Part shown: positions 17,873 to 26,104 of the stretch, one piece after another
How the letters are laid out: every line of letters starts with the position of its first letter
Numbering within the stretch: position 1 is the first letter of the stretch
DNA from: Hymenobacter sp. BT559
GTDB lineage: Bacteria > Bacteroidota > Bacteroidia > Cytophagales > Hymenobacteraceae
Reading direction: 5' to 3'
Length of the DNA: 64,000 nucleotides
Assembly (NCBI RefSeq): GCF_017571525.1
Contig: NZ_JAGETY010000001.1
Location: forward strand, 186,001 to 250,000
Notes under the pieces: model-generated
The model's database searches: none
Told to the model about the DNA's origin: nothing
The model's input: only the letters and a program-made list of their open reading frames with translations
Translations under genes and position numbers: made by a program

Positions 17873-20800
17873 ATGCCTGCCTCGGCTCCGCTACCCGCTG
17901 ATTTTTTTTCTGAGCATGACGTGCTGCCAGCCGTGCTGGACTTGTCGCTGGCGGGCCTAGTAGGCTACACTCCCGTTACCAATGCCGAGGGCATGGTCGT
18001 TGACCTGGCCTTTGCGTACCTCAACCCCGCTGCCCAGCGCTTGCTAGGGCTGCCAGCCCGGCCCGCCACCACCTTCGTCCAACACTTTCCGGCTAGCCTG
18101 ACTAATGGCGACCTGGCCCGGCACCGTGATGCCCTGCTAGCCCCTGATGCGCAGCATTTTGAAGTAGCCTCCGGGGGGGCAGGCCCCCGCCTGCAGGCCG
18201 CCGCCCGGCGCACGGGCCAGGGCCTGCTCGTGAGCTATGCCCTGGCCGACACCCCGCCGCCCGCGCCAGCCCACGCCGAGGCCGAGCTGCAAGCGGCCGA
18301 GCTGCGCAACGTGCTGCTGCAAGCCCCCGCCATGATTTGCGTGCTTGAGGGCCCCGAGCACCGCTTTCAGTTAGTGAACCCGGCGTACCAGGCACTGGTG
18401 AGCAAGCGCCCCCTGCTAGGTCTGCCCATTGCCGAGGCCATGCCCGAGCTGGCCGGCCAGCCCATTTTTGAGCTCCTCGACGACGTCTATCGCACCGGCA
18501 ACTCCTTTGTGGCCACCGAGATGCTAGTGCAGCTCGACCACCACAACACGCGCCCGGCCGAGCTGGAAAAGCGCTACTATAACTTCACTTACCAGGCCCG
18601 CCGCGACTTGCGCGGGCAGGTGGCTGGCATCTTGGTGTTTGCCTACGATGTGACGACGCAGGTGCAGGCCCGCCAGCAGGTAGAAGCCACGGCCCAGCAG
18701 CTGGCGCGCCTCAACCAGCAGCTCGATGTGTCGAACGAGGAGCTGGCTACGGCCAACGAAGAGCTACGGGCCGCCAACGAGGAGTTTTTGACCAACAACA
18801 CCGAGCTGGCCCACGCGCAGCAGGCCCTGCGGGTGCTGAACGAGGAGCTCGAAGTGCGGCTGCGGGCCCGCAGCCACGATGTGCAGGCCGCCCTGCACGA
18901 AGCCGAGGAGCAGCGCGAGCAGCTGCGCCAGCAGCAGCGCCTGCTGCGCCAGATACTCGGCCAGGTGCCGGCCGCCATTGCCACCCTCGTGGGCCCCGAC
19001 CACCGGTATTCATTTTTTAATGACAACTACCTGGCCCTGGCCGGAGGCCGGGCGCAGCTAGGGCAAAAAATAGCCGACCGCTTGCCCGAAATCGAGGCGC
19101 AGGGCTTTTTGGCGCTGCTCGACGAGGTGCAGGCCAGCGGGCAAGCCTACGTGGGCAACGAGGCGGCAGTGCAGCTGCGCGATGTGGCCACCGGCCAGCT
19201 GGTGCAGCGCTACCTCGACTTTGTGTATCAGCCCATTCTCGATGGCCAGGGCCAGGTGCAGGGCATCATCGCCTTTCTGATTGATGCGACCGAAAAGGTG
19301 CGGGCGCGCCAGCAGGCCACCGCGTGGCAGGCCGAGGCGCTGGCCGCCGCCCAGCGCCAGGCCCAGGCGCGCGAAGACCTGTACCAGATATTTGAACAAA
19401 CGCCGGCCGCCGTGGGACTACTACGCGGGCCCGAGCACCGCATGGAGTACCTCAACCCTTCGTTTCAGGCGCTGTTTCCGGGCCGGGAGCTGCTGGGGCG
19501 CACCACTGCCGAGGCCCTGCCCGAGGCGGTGGCCCAGGGCTTTGTGGCCCTGCTCGACGGGGTGTACCAGACGGGGGAAACCTTCTTTGGCCGGGAGCTG
19601 CCACTGGCCATTACCCCGCCCGACGGCCAACCGGCCCAGACCACATATTTCAACTTTACCTACCAGCCCTACCGCGAAAACGGCGCTATCGTGGGCATCT
19701 CGGTCTTTACCTACGATGTGACGGCGCAGGTGCTGGCCCGCCGCGAGGCCGACCAGCAGCGCGGGCTGCTGCACACGCTCTTTATGGATGCGCCGGCGCC
19801 CATTGCCATTCTCGACGGGCCTAGCCATGTATACCAGCTCGTAAACCCGGCCTACCAGCAGATATTTCCGGGCCGGGCGCTGGCTGGGCGGGCCGTAGCG
19901 GAGGCCCTGCCCGAGCTGGCCGACACGGCCGTGCCCGGCCTGCTAGCCCGCGTGTATGGCACCGGCGAGCCCTTTGTGGCCCAGGAGCTGCCCTTGCAGC
20001 TGGCCCGCCATGAGGGCGCTGCGCTGCAGGAGCTGTTTTTTAATTTTACCTACCAGCCCCGCTACAACGCACTGGGCCAGATAGATGGCATCCTGGTGTT
20101 TGCCTACGAGGTAACCGACCAGGTGCGCGCCCGCCGGGTGGTAGAAGAAAACCGCCAGCAAGCCCAGGCCCTGGCCGATGAGCTGGCAGCTACCAACCTA
20201 CGCCTGCGCCGCACCAATGCCGACCTCGACACCTTCGTGTACACGGCCTCGCACGACCTGAAATCGCCCATTACCAACCTCGAAGGGCTTTTTACGGCCC
20301 TGCGCCAGCAGCTGCCGCCCGAGGCGCTGCAGGCCCCGCTGGTGCCGCGCCTGCTCTCGATGATGGACGACGCGGTGGGGCGCTTTCGCGAAACGCTGGC
20401 CCACCTCACCGATGTGTCGAAGCTGCAGCAGGCCGACGGTACCCCCGCCGAGGCCGTAGACCTGGCCGCGCTGGTGCGCGCCGTGCGCCTCGACCTGGCC
20501 ATTGACCTGGCCGCCGCCGGCGCTAGCCTCACCGTGGAGGTAACCAGCTGCCCCACGGTGCACTTCAGCGCCAAAAACCTGCGCTCGGTGGTGTACAACC
20601 TGCTCAGCAACGCCATCAAGTATCGTGCCCCCGACCGGCTGCCCCAGGTGGCGCTGCGCTGCCGCCGCGCCGAGGGCCAGGTGCTACTCGAAGTGCAAGA
20701 CAATGGCCTGGGCCTCGATGCCACCCAGCAAAGCAAGCTCTTCGGCATGTTCCGGCGCCTGCACTCGCACGTCGAAGGCTCGGGCGTGGGCCTCTACATG

Positions 20801-20893
20801 GTGAAGCGCATGGTCGAAAATGCCGGGGGCACCATCACGGTGCAGAGCCAGCCCGGTGTGGGCTCGACGTTCACGGTAGCACTACCGGGCTAG
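17873..20893 (+). CDS. Large PAS-repeat sensor histidine kinase
   Basis: A 1006-residue soluble kinase. PAS-like units lie at about residues 20-110 (short and divergent), 137-265, 360-490, 505-630 and 642-770, with a strongly Glu/Gln-rich coiled coil (about 265-355) containing EELATANEELRAANEE. His794 is in TASHDLKSPITNLEGL, followed by VVYNLLSNAIKYRAP and VEGSGVGLYMVKRMV. The ATG at 17873 is preferred over TTG at 17852. The catalytic part is closely related to that of the kinase at 13195. No response regulator lies next to it; the single-domain receiver at 15219 is the nearest candidate. Confidence 0.9.
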   Translation: MPASAPLPADFFSEHDVLPAVLDLSLAGLVGYTPVTNAEGMVVDLAFAYLNPAAQRLLGLPARPATTFVQHFPASLTNGDLARHRDALLAPDAQHFEVASGGAGPRLQAAARRTGQGLLVSYALADTPPPAPAHAEAELQAAELRNVLLQAPAMICVLEGPEHRFQLVNPAYQALVSKRPLLGLPIAEAMPELAGQPIFELLDDVYRTGNSFVATEMLVQLDHHNTRPAELEKRYYNFTYQARRDLRGQVAGILVFAYDVTTQVQARQQVEATAQQLARLNQQLDVSNEELATANEELRAANEEFLTNNTELAHAQQALRVLNEELEVRLRARSHDVQAALHEAEEQREQLRQQQRLLRQILGQVPAAIATLVGPDHRYSFFNDNYLALAGGRAQLGQKIADRLPEIEAQGFLALLDEVQASGQAYVGNEAAVQLRDVATGQLVQRYLDFVYQPILDGQGQVQGIIAFLIDATEKVRARQQATAWQAEALAAAQRQAQAREDLYQIFEQTPAAVGLLRGPEHRMEYLNPSFQALFPGRELLGRTTAEALPEAVAQGFVALLDGVYQTGETFFGRELPLAITPPDGQPAQTTYFNFTYQPYRENGAIVGISVFTYDVTAQVLARREADQQRGLLHTLFMDAPAPIAILDGPSHVYQLVNPAYQQIFPGRALAGRAVAEALPELADTAVPGLLARVYGTGEPFVAQELPLQLARHEGAALQELFFNFTYQPRYNALGQIDGILVFAYEVTDQVRARRVVEENRQQAQALADELAATNLRLRRTNADLDTFVYTASHDLKSPITNLEGLFTALRQQLPPEALQAPLVPRLLSMMDDAVGRFRETLAHLTDVSKLQQADGTPAEAVDLAALVRAVRLDLAIDLAAAGASLTVEVTSCPTVHFSAKNLRSVVYNLLSNAIKYRAPDRLPQVALRCRRAEGQVLLEVQDNGLGLDATQQSKLFGMFRRLHSHVEGSGVGLYMVKRMVENAGGTITVQSQPGVGSTFTVALPG

Positions 20894-21080
20894 CGGCCGG
20901 GGCCTCGCTAAAAATGATAAAGCTCATGTTGACGCATGACCGGGCGCATTTTATCGCCCTGGGGTACGTCCGAGCTTTCGGGCGTATTCTGGGGGCCTAG
21001 CCGAGCGGTGGCGCCGGCCCTTGGGGTACCAGGCGGGCTTTGCTGGCCCAGCTTGTCGCACGCTATCTGCCTTCTAAGCT

Positions 21081-21446
21081 ATGAAATACCGTTTTTTAGC
21101 CGCGCTGGGGCTGTTGCCCCTACTAGCCCTGCACCCGGCCGGCACGCCCCCCTGCCGGGTGCAACTGTTGCTCAGCCAGCAGGGGCAGCTGCTGCGCGTC
21201 ACGGGTACTTGCCGCAGCCAGCTCGACCAGGCCGCCCACTACCGCTACGAGCTGCGGGCCCTGCGCCAGGGGCCGGGCCGGCCCGCCCACACCTCGCAGC
21301 GCGGCAGCTTTGAGCTGCCCGCCCAGCAGCAGGTAGCGCTGGCCCAGCTAGGCCTGCACATAGGCACGCTACGCCACTACCGCCTACGGCTACTGGTATT
21401 CGACGCCACCGGCCGGGCCATTGCCCAGGACTCGGCCACGCACTAA
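21081..21446 (+). CDS. CsgH-like small secreted protein
   Basis: A 121-residue protein with a signal peptide (about residues 1-22) followed by a compact beta-rich domain. The pattern YRYELRALRQG...HTSQRGSFELP....VALAQLGL, ending in YRLRLLVFDATGRAIAQD, resembles CsgH, a small chaperone that inhibits curli fibre formation in Alphaproteobacteria and Bacteroidota. Two Cys (TPPC and GTC) could form a disulfide. No csgA/B/E/F/G is visible nearby, so the assignment rests on pattern alone. Confidence 0.5.
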   Translation: MKYRFLAALGLLPLLALHPAGTPPCRVQLLLSQQGQLLRVTGTCRSQLDQAAHYRYELRALRQGPGRPAHTSQRGSFELPAQQQVALAQLGLHIGTLRHYRLRLLVFDATGRAIAQDSATH

Positions 21447-21475
21447 GTGCCGGCCCGCCTCGCCGGGGCCGCCAC

Positions 21476-22186
21476 TTAGTCAAACAGCGCAGCTATCTGG
21501 CCTAGCTGGCGGGGCGCCAGGATGGTAATGGCGCTGCCGCGGGTGGCCAGCAGGCCCTCGTGCCGGAACTCGGACAGCATGCGGGTAGTGGTTTCCTTGG
21601 TAGTGCCCATGAGGGCACCCAGGTCTTCACGGCTGATGGCGATGGTGAAGGGCTGGCCCGCCGCTTCGGCCGGGTGGTAGGTACGCAGCAGCAGGAGCAA
21701 GGCCTCGGCCAGGCGCTCGCGCACAGGCTTGTAGGCCAGGTGCAGCATGCGCTCGGCCACATCGCCCAGGTTGGCAGCCAGCAGCTGCAGCAGCGCGCCG
21801 CTAAAGTGCGCGTTGGCCTCAATTTGGTGGGCAATAACGGACTTACTAATCAGACATACAATGCAGTCGGTCAAGGCAATGGCCGAGGTGGCGTGCACGC
21901 TGCCGGCCACCAGGGCGCGGTAGCCCAGCACATCGCCGGGCCGCACCAGGCGAATAATCTGCTCCTTGCCGTCGCCCCCCGATTTGGTAATCTTCACCCG
22001 CCCCTCGTGCACGCAGTAGAGCCCCGCGGGCCGGGTGCCTTCACTAAAAATAGGTTGGCCGGCGCGGTAGTGTTGGCTGTATTTGTCTTGGGCAATGGCG
22101 TCAATATCGGCGGCGGGGCAGCAGCTTAGCAGGTTGTGCTGGCGGCTAGGGCAGTCGTGGCAGTCGGGGGTAGCTTGTCGGAGCAT
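21476..22186 (-). CDS. Crp/Fnr-family transcriptional regulator, Cys-rich N-terminus
   Basis: A 236-residue regulator with a cyclic-nucleotide-binding fold (about residues 25-145, including EGRVKITKSGGDGKEQIIRL and RPGDVLGYRALVAG) and a C-terminal HTH with SREDLGALMGTTKETTTRML. The start at 22186 gives the usual family length; an upstream in-frame start would add 92 atypical residues. The N-terminus has C-x2-C and a CC pair (PDCHDC ... LSCC) and two further Cys in TDCIVCL, a layout that could hold an Fe-S cluster as in FNR, although C-x2-C ends are common in this phylum's members. Target genes are unknown. Confidence 0.88.
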   Translation of the reverse strand: MLRQATPDCHDCPSRQHNLLSCCPAADIDAIAQDKYSQHYRAGQPIFSEGTRPAGLYCVHEGRVKITKSGGDGKEQIIRLVRPGDVLGYRALVAGSVHATSAIALTDCIVCLISKSVIAHQIEANAHFSGALLQLLAANLGDVAERMLHLAYKPVRERLAEALLLLLRTYHPAEAAGQPFTIAISREDLGALMGTTKETTTRMLSEFRHEGLLATRGSAITILAPRQLGQIAALFD

Positions 22187-22244
22187 AGCAGGGTGGTGAA
22201 GATGAGCGGCGTAGGTAGAATGTGCAGGCCCGGAAACCAAGTGC

Positions 22245-22496
22245 CTAGTTGGCCCGGCGGCCCGGCGGGTGGTAAAGCGCCCGAAACGCTTCGGCGCGGC
22301 TGATTTTGCCATTGAGGTAGCGCTGCAGGCGCTTGCGGCTGCTAGCCGGCAGCGGCGACCCGCACACGGCCTGGCAAAGCAGGGCATTTTCAACCTCGCG
22401 CAAGCGCGCCGCATACGCGCGCTCTTCGGCCGCCGACTGAAAGGAGCGCGGGGCAAAATCAAACTGCAGCGCCGCGCTGAGATACGGTAAAGTCAT
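22245..22496 (-). CDS. Small helical protein, paralogue of the gene at 42081
   Basis: An 83-residue protein of unknown function. The start is set at MTLPYLS. The second half, REVENALLCQAVCGSPLP...RLQRYLNGKISRAEAFRALY, matches the 69-residue protein at 42081-42290 at about half of positions. Two helices joined by a G-x-P turn and an RY..G.I...EA..AL ending recall the VbhA-type antitoxin fold, but no Fic or other toxin partner is adjacent. It lies 58 bases upstream of the Crp/Fnr gene on the same strand. Confidence 0.6.
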   Translation of the reverse strand: MTLPYLSAALQFDFAPRSFQSAAEERAYAARLREVENALLCQAVCGSPLPASSRKRLQRYLNGKISRAEAFRALYHPPGRRAN

Positions 22497-22751
22497 GTTT
22501 TCAAGAAGCTGAAGAGCGAGTATCTGCAGCTGCCTGGCCCAGGCTGGTCCCTTCCCAGCGCCTGCCCCCAATAAGCCGGGCAAGCGCCTCACCGGCTGGC
22601 ACTTTGATTGCCGGCCGGCTCAAAGCAGCTGCTTCTTAAAGGTAGCTTTACTACCCGACGGGGCCAGCCCCGATAAGCGAACGGGCTTCCTTGCTATCCA
22701 GAAGCTCGTGCATCTTGTGTTAAGCGCCTGGGTACTGCCGGGGCCGGGGGC

Positions 22752-23483
22752 CTACAGGCTGCGCAACGAGTGCAGCAGTTCGTCTTGGTAAGACTTGGCC
22801 AGGGGCACCTCATGGCCCGCCAGCGTGAGCACGTTGTCCTCGATGCAGTCGATGAGCCTGGTATTGACGATGTAAGAGCGGTGCACTCGCCGAAAGTAGG
22901 CGAAGGGCAGCCGCTCGGCGATGCGCTTGAGGGTATAGTGCACGATGAACTTTTGCCGAGCCGTCACCAGCACCGAGTAGGTCGACATGGCCTCGATATA
23001 AAGCACTTCCTTAAAATCGAGCCGCACCAACCGGTTGTTTACCTTCACAAACAAGTCGTGGCTACCAGGCTCGGCTTCGGCCTCGGGCAGCGTGTGGGGC
23101 ACCAGCTCGGGGCTAGCCACCGGCCGCAGCTGCCGAATGGCCTCTTGCAAGCGCGGGTACTCAACGGGTTTGAGCAGGTAGTCGGCCACGTGCAGGTCAA
23201 ACGCATCGAGGGCATAATCGCGGTGGCTGCTGACGATGATAACGGCCGGGTGCGGCTGGCCTAGCTGCCGCATGATGTCGAGCCCCGATAGCCCGGGCAT
23301 TTCTACATCGAGCAGCAGCACGTCTATCCCGGTGTGGGTTTGTAAAAAGCGTAGCGCCTCGTGGGCATCGGTAAACGAGGACACCAGGCGCAACTCTTTG
23401 GTGAGCCTAACTAAATGCTCCAGAAGGTAGAGGTCTATCTCGTTATTATCGATAATGACGCAGGTAGCAGCGGCAGTAGACAT
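22752..23483 (-). CDS. LytTR-family response regulator
   Basis: A 243-residue LytR/AgrA/AlgR-type regulator: receiver with D12, phosphoacceptor Asp59 in LLLDVEMPGLSGLD and Lys in YLLKPV, then a linker and a LytTR DNA-binding domain (LFVKVNNRLVRLDFKEVLYI ... FRRVHRSYIVN ... VPLAKSYQDELL). The usual partner is a LytS/YehU-type kinase, and none is encoded next to it, so it is an orphan within this window. Confidence 0.92.
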   Translation of the reverse strand: MSTAAATCVIIDNNEIDLYLLEHLVRLTKELRLVSSFTDAHEALRFLQTHTGIDVLLLDVEMPGLSGLDIMRQLGQPHPAVIIVSSHRDYALDAFDLHVADYLLKPVEYPRLQEAIRQLRPVASPELVPHTLPEAEAEPGSHDLFVKVNNRLVRLDFKEVLYIEAMSTYSVLVTARQKFIVHYTLKRIAERLPFAYFRRVHRSYIVNTRLIDCIEDNVLTLAGHEVPLAKSYQDELLHSLRSL

Positions 23484-23686
23484 AGGCCCAAACGCTTAGT
23501 TGCCCGTAAGATACCTACTTTCCAGTCATGAAAATCAAGTGAATGCCTCTCACCCCTGCCCACGAGCCACGCAGGCCCTAGCAGCAATCACTCTATCAAG
23601 CAAATTATTGCGAATCAGCAGCTTTCTATCAAGCTACCTAGAAGCAGGTATTTTTTGCTAACCCCGCCACCAGGCAGCCGGCAGGC

Positions 23687-23851
23687 TTAGCGTGGTGTAG
23701 TGGCAACCGGCGCCGCGGCCGTGCCCAAGTGGCTGCGGCTGAGCAGGTACTGATGCCGCCACAGCACCCAGGCCAGCCCAATGGCCGCGGTCACGATAAG
23801 CAGCGTGTACACAATACGGTCTTGGCGAATAAGGATTTCGGTGCGTTTCAT
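23687..23851 (-). CDS. 54-residue single-span membrane protein
   Basis: This short frame starts MKRTEILIRQDRIVYTLL and has one clear membrane helix (about residues 13-33, VYTLLIVTAAIGLAWVLW) between a basic N-terminus and a polar Ala/Thr/Pro-rich tail. A positively charged N-terminus followed by a helix with Trp at its end is what a real small inner-membrane protein shows, while overlapping frames look random. Function is unknown. It lies between the LytTR regulator and the CZB-like gene on the same strand. Confidence 0.55.
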   Translation of the reverse strand: MKRTEILIRQDRIVYTLLIVTAAIGLAWVLWRHQYLLSRSHLGTAAAPVATTPR

Positions 23852-23910
23852 GAGCGGGCGCGTAATCGAACCACACTCTTAACGCAAGGCCCGGCAGGCA
23901 GGTTGCCGGG

Positions 23911-24270
23911 CTAGCTCACCCCGAGGCTGTGCTGCAAGTTTAGCAGTACAGCCTCTATCTGGTCGGCCAGGGTATTGATGCGGTCGAGGCCGGCACGGGC
24001 CTCCTCAATCTGGCCGCGCTGGTAGCGGGCCACGAGTTCCTGGCCCGTGCGCAGCTGCTGCTGCAGCAGACGCTCGGCCTCGTGTACCTCGGGCCGGGTG
24101 CCATGGCTAGGCTTGAGCACCGTTTGCAGCCACTGGCCCAGCGGGCTTTCGGCGGGCGAAAACAGGCTGGGCTCGGCCTCGCGCACCCCGTAAAGCACCG
24201 AGCGCAGCCGCGACTTAAACAACACCTGCTTGACGCGGGCCTGCTGAAAGTCGAAGGAAGAAAGTGCCAT
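23911..24270 (-). CDS. CZB-fold protein lacking zinc ligands
   Basis: A 119-residue all-helical soluble protein starting MALSSFDFQQARVKQVLFKS. The layout FxxAR...LFKSRLRSVLYG...SPLGQWL...PEVHEAERLLQQ matches the chemoreceptor zinc-binding (CZB) four-helix bundle found at the ends of chemoreceptors and Bacteroidota kinases. The His normally three residues after AR is Gln/Val here, the Cys before LGxW is Ser/Pro, and the paired His of the third helix is not at its place, so metal binding is unlikely. It may be a scaffold or sensor that lost zinc. Confidence 0.6.
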   Translation of the reverse strand: MALSSFDFQQARVKQVLFKSRLRSVLYGVREAEPSLFSPAESPLGQWLQTVLKPSHGTRPEVHEAERLLQQQLRTGQELVARYQRGQIEEARAGLDRINTLADQIEAVLLNLQHSLGVS

Positions 24271-24849
24271 AAGGGGAATAAAAGCGAGAAGTTGGGCAGT
24301 GAACACCGATTCGCCAGCCGATTGCTAGGGTATGCCCGGGCCGCCCAGGCACCGGGCACGCAGCTCAGTAAGCGCGCCACGGGCATGCAATGGGTCAGTC
24401 ACTTCCGCCACCCAAACCACGATATATGCCGGTTGGTTCTGTTGCTGCCCCGGCAGCAGGGCGTAGTTTACGTAAACTGCGGGCAATTAGCTTCTACGCT
24501 CGCCGCCCAGACAGGCGCTAGTAACTTGCGCGCCTATGGCTGATTCTTTGGGGGGACCTTGCTAGCTGCCCCTGGCGTTGCGCGGGTGCCCCTGCCACCC
24601 GCAGCCAACAGCACTAGCTATAGTTAGAGTTTGAGAAGACTTTCACTGACCACTGTCTGGCTGGCAGGGTACCTAATCAGTTAATAAAGCGGCACCACTA
24701 GGCTTACAACGACCGCCCAAGGGGCGAGACAACTGCCTAGCGGCCGGGAAAGCCTCAACGCTCCGTTCATTTTCCGCTATGCCTTCCTGGCCATCCACGG
24801 TGCCCTGCTGCTATCGGCTACCCACCGTTTTACCCTAGCGTGCCGGGGC
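24271..24849. other. Gene-free intergenic region of about 580 bases
   Basis: No convincing frame is present on either strand; frames reaching in from 24082 are antisense to the CZB-like gene. The only notable elements are a 14-base perfect palindrome AGTTTACGTAAACT at 24465-24478, possibly an operator, and the promoter box just before 24863. Confidence 0.5.
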
Positions 24850-24857
24850 TACCTTTG
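24850..24857 (+). promoter_or_regulatory. -7 box TACCTTTG of the GNAT-like gene
   Basis: A perfect TAnnTTTG box ends five bases before the ATG at 24863, so the transcript would begin at or almost at the start codon (leaderless). A GTTT at 24826-24829 could serve as the -33 box. Confidence 0.55.
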
Positions 24858-24862
24858 CCGCT

Positions 24863-26038
24863 ATGCCACTTCTCGAAGTTCTTTCCAAGGCCCAGCAGCG
24901 GCAGTTTTGCGCTCTACCTCACCGCTTGCATCGCCACGAGCCGGCCTACATCGGCCCGCTCGACAATGAGGTCGAGGCTGTGTTTGACCCGGCCAAAAAC
25001 AAGCTCTTCGCCGCCGGCGGCCAGGCCCAGCGCTGGCTGCTCACCGATGCGCAGGGCGCGGTTATCGGGCGCATCGCGGCGTTTGTGAATGTGCTTACGG
25101 CTACTGTCGCCGATGCCACGCTGCCCACGGGCGGGCTAGGCTTCTTTGAGTGCATTAATGACCAGGCAGCCGCCAACCAGCTCTTTGACGTGGCCTGCGA
25201 CTGGCTGCGGGAGCGCGGCATGCTGGCTGTGGATGGCCCCATCAACTTCGGCGACCGCGACCGGTTCTGGGGCGTGCTCATCGATGGCTTCGACCGCGAG
25301 CCCAACTACGGTATGTTCTGGCATCCAGCTTATTATCAGGGCTTGTTTGAGAATTACGGCTTTCAGCTCTACTTCAAGCAGTACACCTGCCACCGGCCAG
25401 TAGCGATGCCGCTGCACCCCAGCTTTCACCAAAAGCTGGCCACCTTCGAGGCCGACAGCCACTACCGCTTTGCCTACGCCCGCAAGGCCGAGCCGGGGAA
25501 GATGGCCCAGGATTTTCACCACGTGTATAACCTGGCCTGGGGCCGCCATGCAGGCGTAAAGCCCATGACCCTGGACCAGGCGCGCCACCTCGTGCGCGAG
25601 ATGAAGCCCGTTATCGACGAGCGCTTGCTCGCCTTCGCCTACCACGACGACGAGCCGGTGGCTTTCTTCCTGAACCTGCCCGAGCTGAATCAGATTTTCA
25701 AGCACATCGGCCACCGCCTCGACCTGCTGGGCAAGCTGCGCTTTGTGTGGCAGCAGTGGCGCTATATGCGGCGCCCCGATAAGAAAGTGCTCGGCATCAT
25801 CTACGGGGTGATTCCAGAGTTTCAGGGCAAGGGCGTAGACCTGGCGCTGATTACCTGGACGCAAGACCGCTTTTTAATGGCGGGCTACGAAAACATCGAG
25901 ATGAACTGGATTGGCGACTTCAACCCCCGCATGCTCGTGACCACGCGCAGCATCGGCGCCAAAATCATCAAAACCCACGCCACCTACCGCAAGCTGTTCG
26001 TAGACCGGCCCTTCGAGCGCTATCCTATTATCCGCTGA
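24863..26038 (+). CDS. GNAT-like N-acetyltransferase-fold protein
   Basis: A 391-residue soluble protein of a family common in Bacteroidota, often labelled GNAT or hypothetical. The N-terminal half has an acetyltransferase-like strand pattern (AVIGRIAAFVN, GGLGFFECINDQAAANQLFD, a helix, and FGDRDRFWGVLIDGFDREPNY); the C-terminal half repeats it (LGIIYGVIPEFQGKGVDLAL, ENIEMNWIGDFNP). GKGVDLAL resembles the acetyl-CoA-binding loop Q/R-x-x-G-x-G/A. The substrate is unknown. It is a single-gene unit with its own promoter and ends at a perfect palindrome. Confidence 0.65.
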   Translation: MPLLEVLSKAQQRQFCALPHRLHRHEPAYIGPLDNEVEAVFDPAKNKLFAAGGQAQRWLLTDAQGAVIGRIAAFVNVLTATVADATLPTGGLGFFECINDQAAANQLFDVACDWLRERGMLAVDGPINFGDRDRFWGVLIDGFDREPNYGMFWHPAYYQGLFENYGFQLYFKQYTCHRPVAMPLHPSFHQKLATFEADSHYRFAYARKAEPGKMAQDFHHVYNLAWGRHAGVKPMTLDQARHLVREMKPVIDERLLAFAYHDDEPVAFFLNLPELNQIFKHIGHRLDLLGKLRFVWQQWRYMRRPDKKVLGIIYGVIPEFQGKGVDLALITWTQDRFLMAGYENIEMNWIGDFNPRMLVTTRSIGAKIIKTHATYRKLFVDRPFERYPIIR

Positions 26039-26050
26039 GCAGCGTTAATA

Positions 26051-26104
26051 ACTTGAAACAGAACGTCCTGCTAGGTGCACCTAGCAGGACGTTCTGTTTC
26101 AAGT
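26051..26104. terminator. 54-base perfect palindrome between convergent genes
   Basis: Two 27-base arms meet without a loop at GTGCAC and carry AGAACGTCCTGC. It lies between the GNAT-like gene and coaE and covers the coaE stop codon. A bidirectional terminator is likely, although the T-runs are short; the arm also resembles the dispersed repeat near 8420. Confidence 0.65.

Noticed and set aside
20936..21313. 125-codon plus-strand frame before and over the CsgH-like gene
   Set aside because: Out of frame with the signal-peptide-bearing gene, translation is Pro/Ala/Arg-rich with no motif.
24082..24543. 153-codon plus-strand frame over the CZB-like gene
   Set aside because: Mostly antisense to that gene; the rest has no recognisable sequence.
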